From NCBI GenBank assembly GCA_009617715.1, contig VTFK01000050.1, forward strand, positions 1,860,001-1,924,000: 64,000 bases of DNA. Direction: 5' to 3'. The position numbers and the translations under genes are program-made. The DNA is from Plectrocnemia conspersa (Eukaryota > Arthropoda > Insecta > Trichoptera > Polycentropodidae). Positions 1 through 11,779 of the stretch are shown here, piece by piece (within the stretch, counting starts at the first letter, position 1; each line of letters opens with the position of its first letter). The notes below the pieces were generated by a model. That model did no database searches, was not told the DNA's origin, and saw only the letters and a program-made list of their open reading frames with translations.

Positions 1-2687
1 CAGCTTCAAAAGTATCCACATTCTAGGAAACACTTTCACAATAAGCATTATTATTCAAAGGAACAAATTTTTTTCAGGGACGTGAAGACATTTACCCAAG
101 TTGAATTTGGCCAGAAAAATTAAATCAAGTCATTTAACCCTTTGAATAGTGAGTTAATTTATACACATTTGTTAATTTTTCTGTTATTTTTTATTCATTA
201 TTATATTATATTGCATTTAAAGTAAATTGTTGCTTTAATTTATTTTTATGTTTTATCAATTTATTTTTACACTTTGCAATTATTAAATTTGCCTTTTATA
301 TTTTGTATATTTTTCGACTTTTGTAGGTTGTGTCCTGGGGTCCGAAATCACTATTTTCTCAGGGCCCGGGTTGGCTCATATTTGATTTACAAAGTTTTTT
401 AATAATAACATAGCCAAACAATTTATGTATCGCGTCGTAGTCTCCGAGTCGTATCAAATATCGAGTTGCACTCTTGGAGATTCGGCTGGACCAGATCGGA
501 CGGTCATAGTGAAAGCTGATGCTTTTCTAGGTCTTCTGAGGGTTGGGTCGTTTCGAGTTCGGTTAAACTTTCAAGTCAGAAGCGAAGCGGTAGTACCGGT
601 TGGGAAATCTTGACGGAAGTGATCTTGCTTATATGTATACCCTCGAGGAACGGGAAGTCCGACGTTCCCTTGAATTATAACAGCAAATATACGCTAGACA
701 TGGGATAATTGAAAATCATATGGCACACGTCTCTTATGTAAATATACCTCTATATTATAATTATTCAGGTAGAGCTAATATTATGATATTTACCTTTTAA
801 ATATCTAACTAATTTAATATACATAAAAGCTATCTCGATCTTAAAATATTATTTATCTAGGATAGTGATATTTTAGTACGAGCTAAAAAAGTTATTTTGG
901 TCAAAAAGTCAAAAGTGAAAAGCGGTAAAGTAAAAACGACCGCGACCAACAGCATTTTCGTTAAATTTTCACGAGTAAATTAAGCGTTTTTTTCGGGGGG
1001 CGAAAAAACAACGGCTCGTGAGGGATGACCGCATTTGTCTTCGAGAGTGTGCCATTTTTCGACACGCTCGCATATTGAATAAAACAACTTCGTACGAGAT
1101 AGTAAATATGAAAGTTGAGCGGTGACGAATGTCGAAAAGTTAAGTATTAATCCACAAAGAAGCAATTTGTCTAAGTAGAAGAGAAGCCTTATTTAGAGGC
1201 ACACTGCGGTCGGATACATTAGCTAAATTAGGCAAACTACTCCTTTCATTATGCGGGAGACGCGGAGGTATAATTAACGCGCTCGATACAACTTTGGGAT
1301 GATTATTTAGATAGTGAAAGGTCAAACTATGGATCTTTCGGAAACGGCAGATAAGTATCTCGATAGCTTTCTCGAGCGCCTAATGTACTTTATCGAGAAT
1401 CTCGCTATGTTCAAGATTTTATGCACATACTTACGAAAATAATAGCAGCAATAATTTTATTCAACATTTATTTTTGGTATATCTTATGGGACTATATACG
1501 TTGAGGATAATTTATTTAAAATATTTTTTCTTCATAATTATATTGTTATATTATTATACATTCTGTAAATTCATGCGGTAGCCCTCGCAGGTATAACCTT
1601 GTAAAACCAACGTTGTTATAATTATAATACGCGACCTGAAGAGCCCGATCATACCACCCGAGAAGGGGTTAACATAATATTGAGTTACGCGAATTAATGA
1701 AACACAATATCCCCGATCGTTATCCTCGGTCACTCTCGAAATAATTTCCAGTGTTTTATCGAGCCGGCATTTTTGACAGGATTGATTTGTTCGTACCGAA
1801 AATTACAATTTATAAGTTAATTTAAATACAATTTTATAACGCGAAGGGCAATCGATACTTTGCACAAGTCAAACATGAATTTATATTCATGTAACCAAAT
1901 TTAAATACGCCGAAATATAAATGGAAAACATGACGCGCCTCAAAAGCACTTTTAACATCATTTAATATTTACGTATAACCCTAAATTAGCATTCGATTGA
2001 ACTGATACTAAATTGCTTTTAACCCTTGCGATTTCAATTCTATCTTTTTATCTCTCCATACGAGGCATTAAAAATATATATACACGAGTCGTATCAAAAC
2101 GATCGTTGTGCGTTGTTTGTTGCTGTTTATTTGTACTTATTTGATCCGCACGTATCTCTTCCGTTCTTTTCTCTATTCGAATAAAAATATGTCAGAGGCA
2201 GCCTTGATTTGAATCGTCCATCGTGCAGAAAATTTCCCTCTGGCTCGAATCCTTTCTATGCCACCCGCCACTACATGTTTTTTCGATTTATCTTAGCATA
2301 TTCGTGGCAAATGTCCAAAAAACTGAATGATGCACTTTCACTGTATACTCATCGCAGTATTGTTCGTCGTCGTCATATGCTCGTTCTGAAGATTAAGATC
2401 TTAAAAGATCAGGTCAGGTTCTAAAGGTCATCTTGGTCGATTCGGCGCAGCTCCGTTTGAAACCAGTTCATCTGAACTATTGTATATTCCAATTCTTGTG
2501 TTAAAAGTATCGATAAAAGTGGTTTATTTAAATTATTAAGTTTATTTTTTTTCTAGTTCAAGAATTTAATTTGGGCGGAAACAGATTTTATTCTATTTTG
2601 CGCATGTATCAGCATAAGAGCAGATTCAAAATTATATAAATATAGCAACCTGATCATTAAATGTATCTAGGACTTGATTTGGAAATA
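1..2687. other. AT-rich non-coding stretch
   Basis: I see no supportable gene. Short open frames here have no recognisable protein character. Bases about 62-105 weakly resemble the repeat module called H elsewhere (a CAGGGACGT-like start and a TTTGGCCAGAAAAA-like stretch). Pockets of higher GC at about 430-620 and 900-1060 have no recognisable motif. Presumably intronic or intergenic. Confidence 0.5.
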
Positions 2688-2741
2688 TTAACAGCTTAAC
2701 GCCCGAGGACTCGTATACGAGTCTTGAAAGAACATTGTTTA

Positions 2742-3381
2742 GGGCCTATACGCACTGTCGGCTAGCCGCCGGCGACTAGAGACCGCCGGCTCAAAAACGC
2801 AGGTAGCTAGGCTAGGCGGCTAAGCCGAGCGACTCGAGGTCGGGTAGTACATTCGCGAAGAAATTGCAATATTAATTTTAAAGAGTAAAAAATATTATTT
2901 TATTTTCAATATGATATTGAATTTCTCTGTATGAAACGCTTTTTGTTTCCCAAATGCAATTATAAATGTATCTGTATTATGTTAATAAAATTAATTTAAA
3001 TTGAGAAGCAAGAAATAATATAAAATAATTATACATATTATTTCACAATATTTTTTTTTCGTTATCAATATTCATATAAAATTATTGTAAACGATTCGGG
3101 ATTCAATTTCTACGATGAGCGTTTCTGTGTCGAAGCCATTTTTTGTGAATGATGTATAAGTCGCCTCGAAAGTCGCTCCTCGTGCGAATGCACTCATCTA
3201 AACCCATGCTTTTATAGGTTGCCGCGACAGGCAAGTCGCCTGTGCATCACCTCTGCGCAGGATCGCGCCTGACGCCCCGGCGACTCGGCGCCTGCGTGCG
3301 TATGCACCCATTTAAAACCATATAAAGTACAGTCGCCGGGCGGCTGGTCGCTGGCGGCTAGCCGACAGTGCGTATGGGCCC
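2742..3381. mobile_element. PIF/Harbinger-type MITE nested in the piggyBac element
   Basis: Terminal inverted repeats of about 35 bases are visible. The left end begins GGGCCTATACGCACTGTCGG and the right end, reverse complemented, begins GGGCCCATACGCACTGTCGG; both continue into GCTAGCCGCC. The copies differ at about two positions. The element is flanked by TTA on both sides (2739-2741 and 3382-3384), matching the 3-base TWA duplication of PIF/Harbinger. The ends are strongly GC-rich while the core (about 2860-3110) is AT-rich and has no open frame. It is therefore a non-autonomous element about 640 bases long. Its position inside the piggyBac arm shows that it inserted later. Confidence 0.8.
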
Positions 3382-4203
3382 TTAGTGGCCGTGAACTCAG
3401 GCATGTGTCCTACGTCATGCATTTTTTTATTTAAAAAAATACTGGAATACCTTCAAATTTGCCTCTATATGATAATCAGAAATAGTAGTGTACTATTTCT
3501 ATTAAATGTTATGTACTATTAAATGAAAAATAAATAATATTTTACTACAATTTTTTAGTAAAAAGAGTCGTCTTATATCATTGCAACGCAATGCAATGAG
3601 ACGTCGCCTTTTTGGGGCACGCGATTGTTTTTCATTTAATATATGAACCATAATTATTTATTTTATGTAAAAATTAATATTTTATGGAACACTTCTTGAT
3701 AATAAATAAATTTCAAGGTCGGTAAACATAAAACCAATCTAATCAAATGAAATCGAAACATCCTGGTTGATAGTACATCAATTAACAAAATTTTTCAACT
3801 TAAAATTCTAAATACTTTAAAAAAATACCAGTTATTAAACGTTTGCTATTTTTAAATTTCCAGAAATGAAAACCGCAATGATTCACAGATTAAGAAACCA
3901 GAAGGAAAAAGCTACAATTTTAATAAATTATCGCCATATTAGTTTATTGTAAAATAATTGAAAAAAATAATATTATTGCACTTAAAAGAATCTCTGAGGA
4001 ATAGAATCATGAACGAATAAATATGTATTTTTCATTCCTAATATTTTGTGTAAATTGAAAATGGTTGCAATAGTCACAAACCAGTTATTTGTAATTTAAT
4101 AATATGTAAATTTAAATGCTTTTATATTTTTTGAATAAACGATTTAAAAATACCCGTTTATAATATAATATAATTTGCACTCACCAAATTTTTGGCGTCC
4201 TTT

Positions 4204-5640
4204 TTCTGCATACAACTGTCACAGACACATTTATTTTCATCATTACACTTATAAACCACACTGTATCACTATTTATATTTATTTTTATTATTTACACTTT
4301 TTTATCTATTTAAATATTTTTTGATACGTATAAACACATTCACAATTTCACAATTTCTGCACATGTGTATGCTGCATCTTTCCATATTTCATGTGAAGAA
4401 CAAAAATTTTCTCACATATTTCTCCTCACTTTTAATTTTCATTGACTGATGATTTTTCAGATTTTCCCATAGCATGTCTGGTGGATCGACAGCACGGGCA
4501 CGGCAAGATGTAATAGAAATTGAAGAAATGTGTTCAGAATCGATAGATTTCACTGAATTCTGCACCCATCCTTTAACCTTACTCAAAAGAAAATCTTTGA
4601 ATTTAATTTTACCGTTACGATTCAAATTTTGATAGACACTGAACGAATAAAACAATGAAATAAATAAACAAACAATCTTCTGTTTATTCAATTGTTTTTC
4701 GAAATATTACGTAACTAGGTATCGATCAGCGTGATCAATACATAGTTACAGTACATTGAGACTTACATATTGTAAGGCCGGTCGTTCTGGTTTTTTTACC
4801 GTGTCTATCATCTGGCTGTTATGAAAAGTAGATATCATTCTGTAATATATTTTCTTATTTGGATAAGCGTTTTACCTTTTCTGCCATGTTTCATCTGTAG
4901 AGGCATTAATTTTATATTTTTGAGATTTTCCACAATATTCTGTTTTCCGTAAAAATAAACATTCGCCGAGAAAAACGCTATTTTAAAAATTGCCATCATG
5001 AACATGGTGCCACTTGTCCAGATATGAGTTTATACTTTCATCGCCGTGTTTACTAATCTTTCTGCATTTCCGGTGTATAATTTAGGATTAAATACCCGAA
5101 AAATAAGTCATTCCCTCATCCTAGACAAGGATTTGCTTTGACTTGTAAACATTATTTAATTTTCCTAAAAAGTAATTAACAATTGGTTTCACTTTCACCA
5201 GCCTATCTGTATTATTTGAAATTGTTGCATTTTTAACAAAATGCAAAAACGTTAAAATTAGTCTAAATATATTTTTTGACATAATTTTTTTGAAATATCG
5301 GTGTCTCGATTATGGGATTTGTTCAACTCATGAACTATACCTATTATATTAAAATAAGTGTACTAAACCACTTTTTCAGTTCACTTTCTGTCACATCGTT
5401 CCATTGTGCGGGTTTTTTTTCTATATTTTTGTATTTGTGAGATATTTGTCGTTGATATAAATTTGTTTCCGAAACTATTATTTCGAACAAATCAACGCCA
5501 CAAAATAAATTGTCCACTTCTTCGATGCTTTCACTATTGAATACCACTGGAATACATTCGAAATCTTGATTATCGCTTGTTGGATTAAATTCACTTCAGT
5601 CTTCTGGGATAATATCACTATCGCACTCACCATCACTGAA
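4204..5640 (-). pseudogene. piggyBac transposase pseudogene
   Basis: Read on the minus strand, pieces in different frames line up with a piggyBac (DDE_Tnp_1_7) transposase. An acidic N-terminal stretch (SDGECDSD, about 5600-5630) comes first. Then comes FNSESIEEVDNLFCG followed by DLFEIIVSETNLY and WNDVTESELKKW (5344-5547). Next are LILTFLHFVKNATISNNTDR and KVKPIVNYFLGKLN, then an LV-stop-DEGMTYFSG block that contains the first catalytic Asp (about 5110-5300). A YLDKWHHV block is followed by RKTEYCG (about 4900-5040). Then KIKFKDFLLSKVKGW (about 4560-4620) and a C-terminal Cys-rich segment, CNDENKCVCDSC (about 4207-4255). Stops (for example directly before DEGM) and frameshifts show that it is dead. 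In the family this protein cuts and pastes at TTAA. Confidence 0.85.
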
Positions 5641-5944
5641 CGAAAGTAAATTCATCACACACATGTTCACGTATACTTGAATTAGAATGCATTTTTTTAT
5701 CTGTGTGGAATTCCCGAATTCGCGGTGTGTCATATACTCTAATAGTTGAATTTTTAAAAGGTATGTCTCAATATATTTATGCAAAAAATCATAAAGAAGC
5801 TATATATTAAATTTCAATAAAATATCTTGATTGGTTTACAAGTTATAGGAAATTTACTAAGAAAGATAATTGTTTGCCATTATTCTGCGAAATCACCCGG
5901 CCGCTAAGGTCGGCAAAAAAAAACCCCGTGTGTTAAGCTGTTAA

Positions 5945-6890
5945 TTATATTTATAGATCTCAGCATAAAAATCCATAACTGATATTATGTAAGCTTTAGT
6001 AATGACCTAATCTTCGAGTCAATTATGTTTATTTAGTTAAGACGAATTTTGTTGTAATTATTGTTTTGTATATGCTATAGATTCTGGACGTTGAGCTGCA
6101 CCAGTGGATGTGAAGAGAGAAGCGGCGGCTTCTGAGATCTTCGGTCTGAAGTTAAGTCGATATTCTCTCGGTTGCAGTGCAAGTTGGAGGGCTCTTGATC
6201 CGATGACCTGCACTCTAAGGTAAATGTTCAAATGTATATGCGTATCTCGTAATTCTTGGTTGCCCGCGTTCCAGTATTTATATCCATGGTCTCAAAAAAT
6301 AGCAGCTTTTAAAAAAATCTTAATTTCTTTAAATTTTGTCTCGTTAGTTAAAATTTAATTTTATTTGTGAAAAAATATATATTAATTATCTCGGTATTTA
6401 AAATGTATCTTGATAGTATATAAAGCTACTTGGAAAATTCGCGATTGGCTTAGATTAACGTTGATAATAAATCGGTAGTAACAGGTTGATAATAAATTGT
6501 CAGTGATAAATGGTTAATAATAAATTGTTTATGGCTTCCCATTTATTTAATTTCAATGATAAAATTATCGCTCTTTTCAATTTGTTGGAAAGAGGTTCTT
6601 TTCTCGAATTTAATAAATAAAATTTCGTATTTATGTTCAGAAATAAAACGCTTTACGACTGAGGTATTATTTCTTTGCTCGACGATGCAAATCTAATTTT
6701 CGAGCTCGTGGTACACCGGTTTTATAGACGACTGTATAATATTTTGGGCAAAATTATATAAAACGTAGTGTACTTTTAATATTAGCAAAAGTTTGATGGT
6801 TAAAAAATAGAAGGTGTACGTCAGGGATTTATTTTCGGTATGACTGAGATATCAGAACAATTTTTTTTTAAACATTTTCTACAGGAAGAG
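5945..6890. other. Non-coding stretch with one GC-rich structured island
   Basis: No gene is recognised. Most of it is AT-rich. The exception is 6085-6220, listed separately. Near-repeats of AATAAATTG and GATAATAAAT at 6460-6530 are short and look like local slippage. Confidence 0.5.
6085..6220. other. GC-rich island with potential RNA structure
   Basis: This stretch of about 135 bases stands out from its AT-rich surroundings. It can form local hairpins: AGAAGC paired with GCTTCT, CTTC paired with GAAG, and GTGCA paired with TGCAC across about 30 bases. It has no convincing open frame. A GAAGTTAAGTCG string faintly recalls the internal promoter of 5S rRNA, but the rest does not align well. 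It could be a SINE fragment, a structured RNA or chance; I cannot name it. Confidence 0.25.
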
Positions 6891-6919
6891 TAAATATATT
6901 ATATTATAATCATACAATG

Positions 6920-7900
6920 GAGACGTCATTTAACCGAGCATATTCACCAAGCGGTTTCACTGCGACGGCTCCGACATGATTTTATTGCTTTTGACGTGAA
7001 TTTTCAACTTCTGAGAAATAATAATTATTTTTGCGCCCACCTATTGACCAAAATTCGGTTTCAATATACACTTTAACTCATAATAGCGACGGCGCCGACA
7101 CGATTTTATTGTTTTGGACGTGAATTTTTGACTTCTGAGAAATGATAATTGTTTTTGCGCCCGCCTATTGACCAAAATTTGGTTTCAATATACACTTTAA
7201 CCAATATTAGCGACGGCGCCGACACGATTTTATTGTTTTTGACGTGAATTTTTACCTTCTGAGAAATGATAATTGTTTTTGCGCCCTCCTATTGACCAAA
7301 ATTTGGTTTTAATATACACTTTAACCAATAATAGCGACGGCGTCGACACGATTTTATTGCTTTTGACGTGAATTTTTGACTTCTGAGAAATGATAATTGT
7401 TTTTGCGCCCATCTATTGATCAAAATTCGGTTTCAATAAACACTTTAATCAATAATAGCGACGGCGCCGACACAATTTTATTGCTTTTGACGTGAATTTT
7501 TGACTTTTGAGAAATGATAATTATTTTCGCGCCCTCCTATTGCACAAAATTCGGTTTCAATATACTTTAAACTAATAATCTCGTATCAGAAGTACAAAGT
7601 AATATCGGTAAGGATAAGATAAACTTGAGCAATATGCGAGATGCGCCGTCTGTATTTATTTTTAGGTTTATTTTCCCTTGAGAGATGAGTTAACTTAGCT
7701 TGTATTTTGTACTTTACCTAGTGAAAGTTCTAAAAATATATTTATTTTTAAAATACCATTAGATTAGGTTCGGGCTTGAACATCAAATGGACGTATCGCA
7801 TTGAGTTTCATAGATATTTTAAAGCAGCATATAATTTCACTATTAGTTCGATTATATATTCGCTAATAAAAATTGGGTTATATTTAACAAAAAATTATTC
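6920..7900 (-). mobile_element. Modular repeat family copy, reverse orientation (A tandem array, C linker, B start)
   Basis: Taken on the minus strand, this copy has the same order of parts as the long copy at 11780-12931. The start of the B module lies at about 7770-7900 (GGGCTTGAAC and TATAATTTCACTATTAG in plus-strand reading). The C linker follows at about 7590-7770 (GAGCAATATGCGAGATGC, TTGTATTTTGTACTTT). Then come A units at 6962-7581, here present five times in tandem. No protein is encoded. The family appears non-autonomous and is not assigned to a known superfamily. Confidence 0.6.
6962..7581 (+). repeat. Five-unit tandem array, 124-base period
   Basis: Units begin with GCGACGGC or a near variant at 6962, 7086, 7210, 7334 and 7458. 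The spacing is exactly 124 bases each time. Each unit reads in order: a GC-rich head (GCGACGGCGCCGACACG), ATTTTATTGCTTTTGACG, GACTTCTGAGAAATGATAAT, TTTTGCGCCC, and CCAAAATTCGGTTTCAATA. The units differ from each other by a few substitutions and essentially no indels. The same unit occurs as single or inverted copies elsewhere in the window (12721, 21760, 22044, 43521, 62700). Confidence 0.9.
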
Positions 7901-8907
7901 ATAAATATGTGCATTCGAATAAATACTTTGCTTCTTAAAACAAATTGTTTGTGCATTTATGTAAATCTTCAGAAAAGGATTCGTTAATAAATTAATGTTC
8001 GAAAAACTATGCACTGTGTTATTATTCAAGACGCATAGTGCCTTGAGCTCTCTAATTCGCAAAAATAGCGGAATATAAATCCCAACACCTCAGAAGCCAT
8101 ATTGCATATATTGTAAATATATGCTATTTATGTGCGATTTTCAATATCTCGCGTTACAAACTGTCAGCAGTGTGAATGACGTTTATACTTTAGATTTGAC
8201 AGTACAAAGTCAGAGAACATTAACATTTTTCATGGATTTTAGACTACTAACCTATTAGTTGACTAAGGAATATTTTAAATTAAAAAGGTCAGTATGACGC
8301 ATTTCCCCGGAAAGGATCAACCGCTTCGCTTAATATTCAAGAAGCGTAAAATATGGACGAAATCGAAAAAGTTGTTTATTGGCCGCCTCTTCTTTTCGCG
8401 GTCGGACACTTAATTATCCCTATAGGGAGGGTTACCTGTTGAATTAACAACCCTCCCACTCCGTTTCGATTTCGCTCCGGGACATTCGTTATCCGTAAAT
8501 ATTTCCACCCTCGATAATTCGTCTCGTCCGATAAAAGAATACCAGTCGCATATTTCACTTTGCGCTTCTTCGTCGGAATGTTATTATAAAACAGAGTATT
8601 ATTTGTCAAACAATATTTCCTTAAAGTAAAATATGAGTCGGTTTATTAACCGAGAGACACACCGTATTATATAAGATCCTTTCGACGTAAAAGTAATTAC
8701 AGTTCAGTCAATTTCAAAATCATATTTTCAAAGCCTTTTGTTCGGCGTTCAAAGAAACTAATTGACAATTAACGTAATTAATAAGTATCGACCGAAAAGT
8801 TATTTTCACACTCATGAGCAATTAAAATTTAATTACAAATATTCTAGATGATGTATTTAATATTATGTGGGTGTATACGCTGATTCTTAATCAACATCTT
8901 AATAAAG
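7901..8907. other. Non-coding stretch
   Basis: No gene is recognised. A moderately GC-rich patch at 8370-8600 is open on the minus strand for 77 codons but has no recognisable domain and low complexity in its evidence for coding. The remainder is AT-rich. Confidence 0.45.
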
Positions 8908-8975
8908 TAGCTGTCGGTCTTTCACTGACGTGAGGTACCGCAGCTAACGAGTGTGCGAATACCGGATGCTTAACT
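8908..8975 (+). repeat. Dispersed repeat D, copy 1
   Basis: The core AGCTGTCGGTCTTTCACTG followed by GAGGTACCGCAGCTAACG and TACCGGA recurs at 35851-35915 (same strand) and 24386-24440 (opposite strand). An AT-rich tail with GTTCTGATTTTTAAAATAT follows in at least two copies. The class is unknown. It could be the tail of a LINE or a SINE. It lies directly upstream of the 5S-derived sequence, but the other two copies lack a 5S neighbour. Confidence 0.55.
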
Positions 8976-9028
8976 ATTATATTTTACGTTCTGATTTTTA
9001 AAATATATTTAAAGTATTGAATTATTCA

Positions 9029-9125
9029 CTAACAACCATACTATTCTAAATATAATAGTTCTCGTTTGATCACTGAAGTTAACCAGCATTGAGCTCAGTC
9101 AGTACTTGGATGGGTGATGGGCGAT
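9029..9125 (+). pseudogene. 5S rRNA-derived sequence (pseudogene or 5S SINE head)
   Basis: The order of matches follows eukaryotic 5S rRNA. CTAACAACCATACTA resembles the 5' end (GCCAAC..CATACCA). TTCTCGTTTGATCACTGAAG resembles the conserved TTCTCGTCCGATCACCGAAG. GTTAACCAGC is close to the box A GTTAAGCAGC. CAGTACTTGGATGGGTGA is an intact box C. The 5' half carries several transitions and the 3' end after 9120 no longer matches directly, though ACACCCACGGGCTAGC at about 9169-9184 recalls a 5S 3' terminus after an insertion. It is therefore a diverged copy, not a working rRNA gene. The intact internal promoter could still bind TFIIIA. Confidence 0.75.
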
Positions 9126-9189
9126 AAGTTAATGACTAAATATTAGAAAAACTATTCTATAGTATAACACCCACGGGCTAGCTAAAATG

Positions 9190-9938
9190 TCTTTGCGTTT
9201 CACGTTCTTGCAATCTCAACAATAATAATAAAAATATACAGTAGCATATATTTTAAACATATAAATGCAAAATTAATGTATTTTCTATCCATTTACAATT
9301 TATTTTACCTCAACTGAACGCAATGAATAATCGTTTGTCATTTATAAATACGCCTTTGAGCGTCTCGCCGCCATTAATTATATACCATTGTTTAAAAAAA
9401 AGCAACACGTCACAATCAAATCAACGATTTACTTTGTTCTTTGAAGCGCAAATAGCAGTCGTCGAGTGGCGCACACGCTGCGTTTAGGAAAAATTGTCAA
9501 TTGCACTTTCCGACCTGGTTTCTTTTACCGGGCCGCAGGATATTCGCCGTGCTGCGGTCCTTTGATCTGGCCCCTTTGGCCGCCGTTTAATTTCATATTT
9601 TCGTTTAATTCCCACCGCTGCCCTTTGAACTATGTTTCATAATTTTATGATCGAACCTTTTGATTTATGGAACAGTCTCCGATACCGTATTTAACTTAAA
9701 ATTAAACAAAATATTTAAATACAGGGTAGCATTGACGCCGTATGTTGCGCGGAATTAATCGTTCTACATGCGCCATATGGTTCTGCAATCATAAGCTTCA
9801 TTAGCCCAATGAAATACCATAATAACACTTATGACGACGATGGTCCTCTAGTATATGTTATGAAAGTATATTTACATACAGTATTTCTTATTTATTAGGA
9901 CAATTACATATTATTATTAGCTACAATACAATTCGAGA
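9190..9938. other. Non-coding stretch with a GC-rich patch
   Basis: Bases 9420-9640 are richer in GC than the surroundings and contain motifs such as GGGCCGCAGG and TGGCCGCCG, but no long open frame. It has the look of a conserved non-coding element, which I cannot test here. The rest is AT-rich and unremarkable. Confidence 0.4.
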
Positions 9939-9940
9939 TA

Positions 9941-10280
9941 CAGGTGGCCTTCGACTTTCGCACATAATTGGTTTCTAAAAATGTGAATGTACGAAAGTCG
10001 AGGGAAGTAAAGAAAATTAAAATTGTGTGTATTTTAAAATATTATTTATTTATCAAGTAAATATAAGATGTTTAAGAGGCGTTTAAGAGACACGTTTAAG
10101 TGGGGTTTGCGGGTGTTTCCTCTGAAAAGTTATCAAGAGTTAACTGTTTTCCGCTATTCTTTTTCTTTTCTTCATATAGTATTTTATAACATGCTATGTT
10201 TTTATTGATCGCCCCACGCATTTGAGATATGCGTTCACCATTGGGATCACAATCTTCCATAATATTTAAAAATTTGTCTT
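9941..10280 (-). mobile_element. pogo/Tigger-like DNA transposon, 3' end fragment
   Basis: The terminus starts CAGGTGGCCTTCGACTTTCG directly after a TA (9939-9940), as expected for a pogo/Tigger end with TA target duplication. About 30 bases further in, GTACGAAAGTCGAGGG is the inverted copy of the terminal motif, another feature often seen in Tigger-like termini. The C-terminal end of a transposase reads out on the minus strand at 10096-10260. The 5' side is lost at a TA microsatellite beginning at 10287, so the element is a 5'-truncated remnant. Confidence 0.75.
10096..10260 (-). pseudogene. Tigger/pogo-like transposase, C-terminal fragment
   Basis: An uninterrupted frame of 54 codons ends in a stop. 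It reads EDCDPNGERISQMRGAINKN, then IACYKILYEEKKK, then QLTLDNF. This matches the usual tail of Tigger-type DDE transposases, where an ACYK.LYEEKKK stretch is followed by a Q-[TS]-x-L-D-x-F motif. The catalytic core and DNA-binding domains are absent. The Met shown is internal to the original protein and not a real start. It is too short to function. Confidence 0.7.
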
Positions 10281-10284
10281 AATT

Positions 10285-10286
<2 letters not shown>

Positions 10287-10324
<38 letters not shown>

Positions 10325-10336
10325 TATATATATATA
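10287..10336. repeat. TA dinucleotide microsatellite
   Basis: About 50 bases of (TA)n with a single interruption near 10321. It marks the truncated edge of the pogo-like fragment. Confidence 0.95.
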
Positions 10337-10393
10337 CTATAAAACTTAAAATACACGTATGTGTCTTTAAGTCACAATTTTTCCTAAGCGTTA

Positions 10394-10460
10394 AACAGTA
10401 GCAACGTGACATTTTCACATGTCATTCTGGTTGCCATTTCAAGGTCAATTAAACACGTGT
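10394..10460 (+). repeat. Dispersed repeat, copy 1 (second copy at 42949)
   Basis: AACAGTAGCAACGTGACATT, CACATGTCATT and a following GTCAATTAAACA.CGTG match the series AACAGTAGCGTCGTGACACT, CACATGTCATT and GTCGAGTTAAACAGCGGCGTG at 42949-43013. It is too short to classify. Confidence 0.5.
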
Positions 10461-10566
10461 ATATTAAATATTTAAATTTATTATTATTTAATATGGCTTT
10501 ATTTTATCGTAACTAAACATACCAGCTAACCTGTGTACTTTACGGGGGATGATATAATATATATAA

Positions 10567-10623
10567 ATTTTCGTTCACAATGAAATAAATATAAATATAT
10601 TTTATTTCATTGTGAACGAAAAT
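10567..10623. repeat. Perfect 23-base inverted repeat (hairpin)
   Basis: The arm at 10567-10589 (ATTTTCGTTCACAATG then AAATAAA) is the exact reverse complement of 10601-10623, with an 11-base AT spacer. No associated gene is visible. It resembles a short foldback element. Confidence 0.9.
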
Positions 10624-11779
10624 AAAAATAGTTTATGTAAGCACTTGTGGTGTCCTTGAATTTTGAAACCTGACAACTTGAACCAAGAATTATACGGAAC
10701 CGCTCGTATCGTATAATATGGAATTATTCATTCAACAAATTATTTGACTTGGAAATCTAATATTTTTGGCAACAGTTCGTACAAACAAATGAAAAAAAAG
10801 TCAACCTGGAATGATGTATGTACATATATGTTACATAAATAATAAATGGCACATTTTGAATATGTGAATAAGCTTTACATGGGTATAATGTATCAATTCA
10901 TCCCCGTCTACGTTGCGAAAAAAATATGATACATGTAAATGCGCCACCCTGTACACGTTTCGCATGCAAATATTTTCACTATCATAAACGGCCCCGGAGC
11001 AAAAGTCAGTCCGTCTACCCTTTTCAACCGTTCCCTTACTGCGAATGCTAAATCTGAGTCTTTGGACACCGAGACGCTTAGACCGAATCATATTACATCT
11101 GTCTCCTCTCGACGAGACTCGCTATTTAAATTTAAATGAAGCGAGAGTAACATTATTAAGCGTGCGAGTGCACCCTATCAATTCCGCAAGGTTAAGCCGC
11201 GATTACAACATTAGCGAGCATTCGAGTGAAGCCTCAATGCACGTTTCAGGTCAGTTGCAATGCTACGCATGGTTCCCCGATTGAGATCAAACTATTTTTT
11301 ATGAACAGACTATGCTTGAGATAATTAAATTCTGAAAAACATTGTAAACGATTGTTGACGAAGACATCACCAATGTGAATTTTTTCTGCATAACACAAAA
11401 CGTGGTTCCGACAGCACGTCAATATCAAGGCAGCAATATCCTCAATGTGGATAATTCGAAAATACGACTAAATTGGACAAACGAAAGCCCAGATGTTCCC
11501 ACACACTACTTATGGTCAAGAATAGACCTTCACCCGCTGGCATATTAAAAAACAGTAGCTTCAACATCCCGTAGACTTTGCACAGCGCCAATGAGGTGCT
11601 CCATCTTCGTTCTCGACCTAAGCTGTCACGATCGACGACTGCGGCCAGGTTCCCGAATACGATTAATATTAATGGTCTCCCAGCATCATTTTCTATGTTA
11701 GAGACGGAACTTTCAAACTTGGATTCACTTCGACCAAAAAGAGGCAGGAACGGCACTTGATAGGATTGAATTTTGCTAT
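10624..11779. other. Non-coding stretch with moderately GC-rich patches
   Basis: Overlapping short frames on both strands at 10830-11760 have no recognisable domain. The longest depends on a GTG start, which is not credible here. Bases 10900-11280 and 11560-11760 have raised GC and may be conserved non-coding sequence. No gene is called. Confidence 0.4.

Larger units (their letters stand above)
2692..5940 (-). mobile_element. piggyBac-family DNA transposon, decayed, TTAA-flanked
   Basis: The element is bounded by TTAA at 2688-2691 and 5941-5944, the target duplication typical of piggyBac. The ends are imperfect inverted repeats: left CAGCTTAACGCCCGAGG, right (reverse complement) CAGCTTAACACACGGGG, three differences in 17. 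A 16-base perfect palindrome (GACTCGTATACGAGTC, 2708-2723) lies just inside the left end. The interior holds a broken transposase on the minus strand (4204-5640), and a MITE has jumped into the left arm (2742-3381). Total length is about 3.25 kb, or about 2.6 kb without the MITE, normal for the family. It cannot be autonomous now because the transposase has stops and frameshifts. Confidence 0.85.
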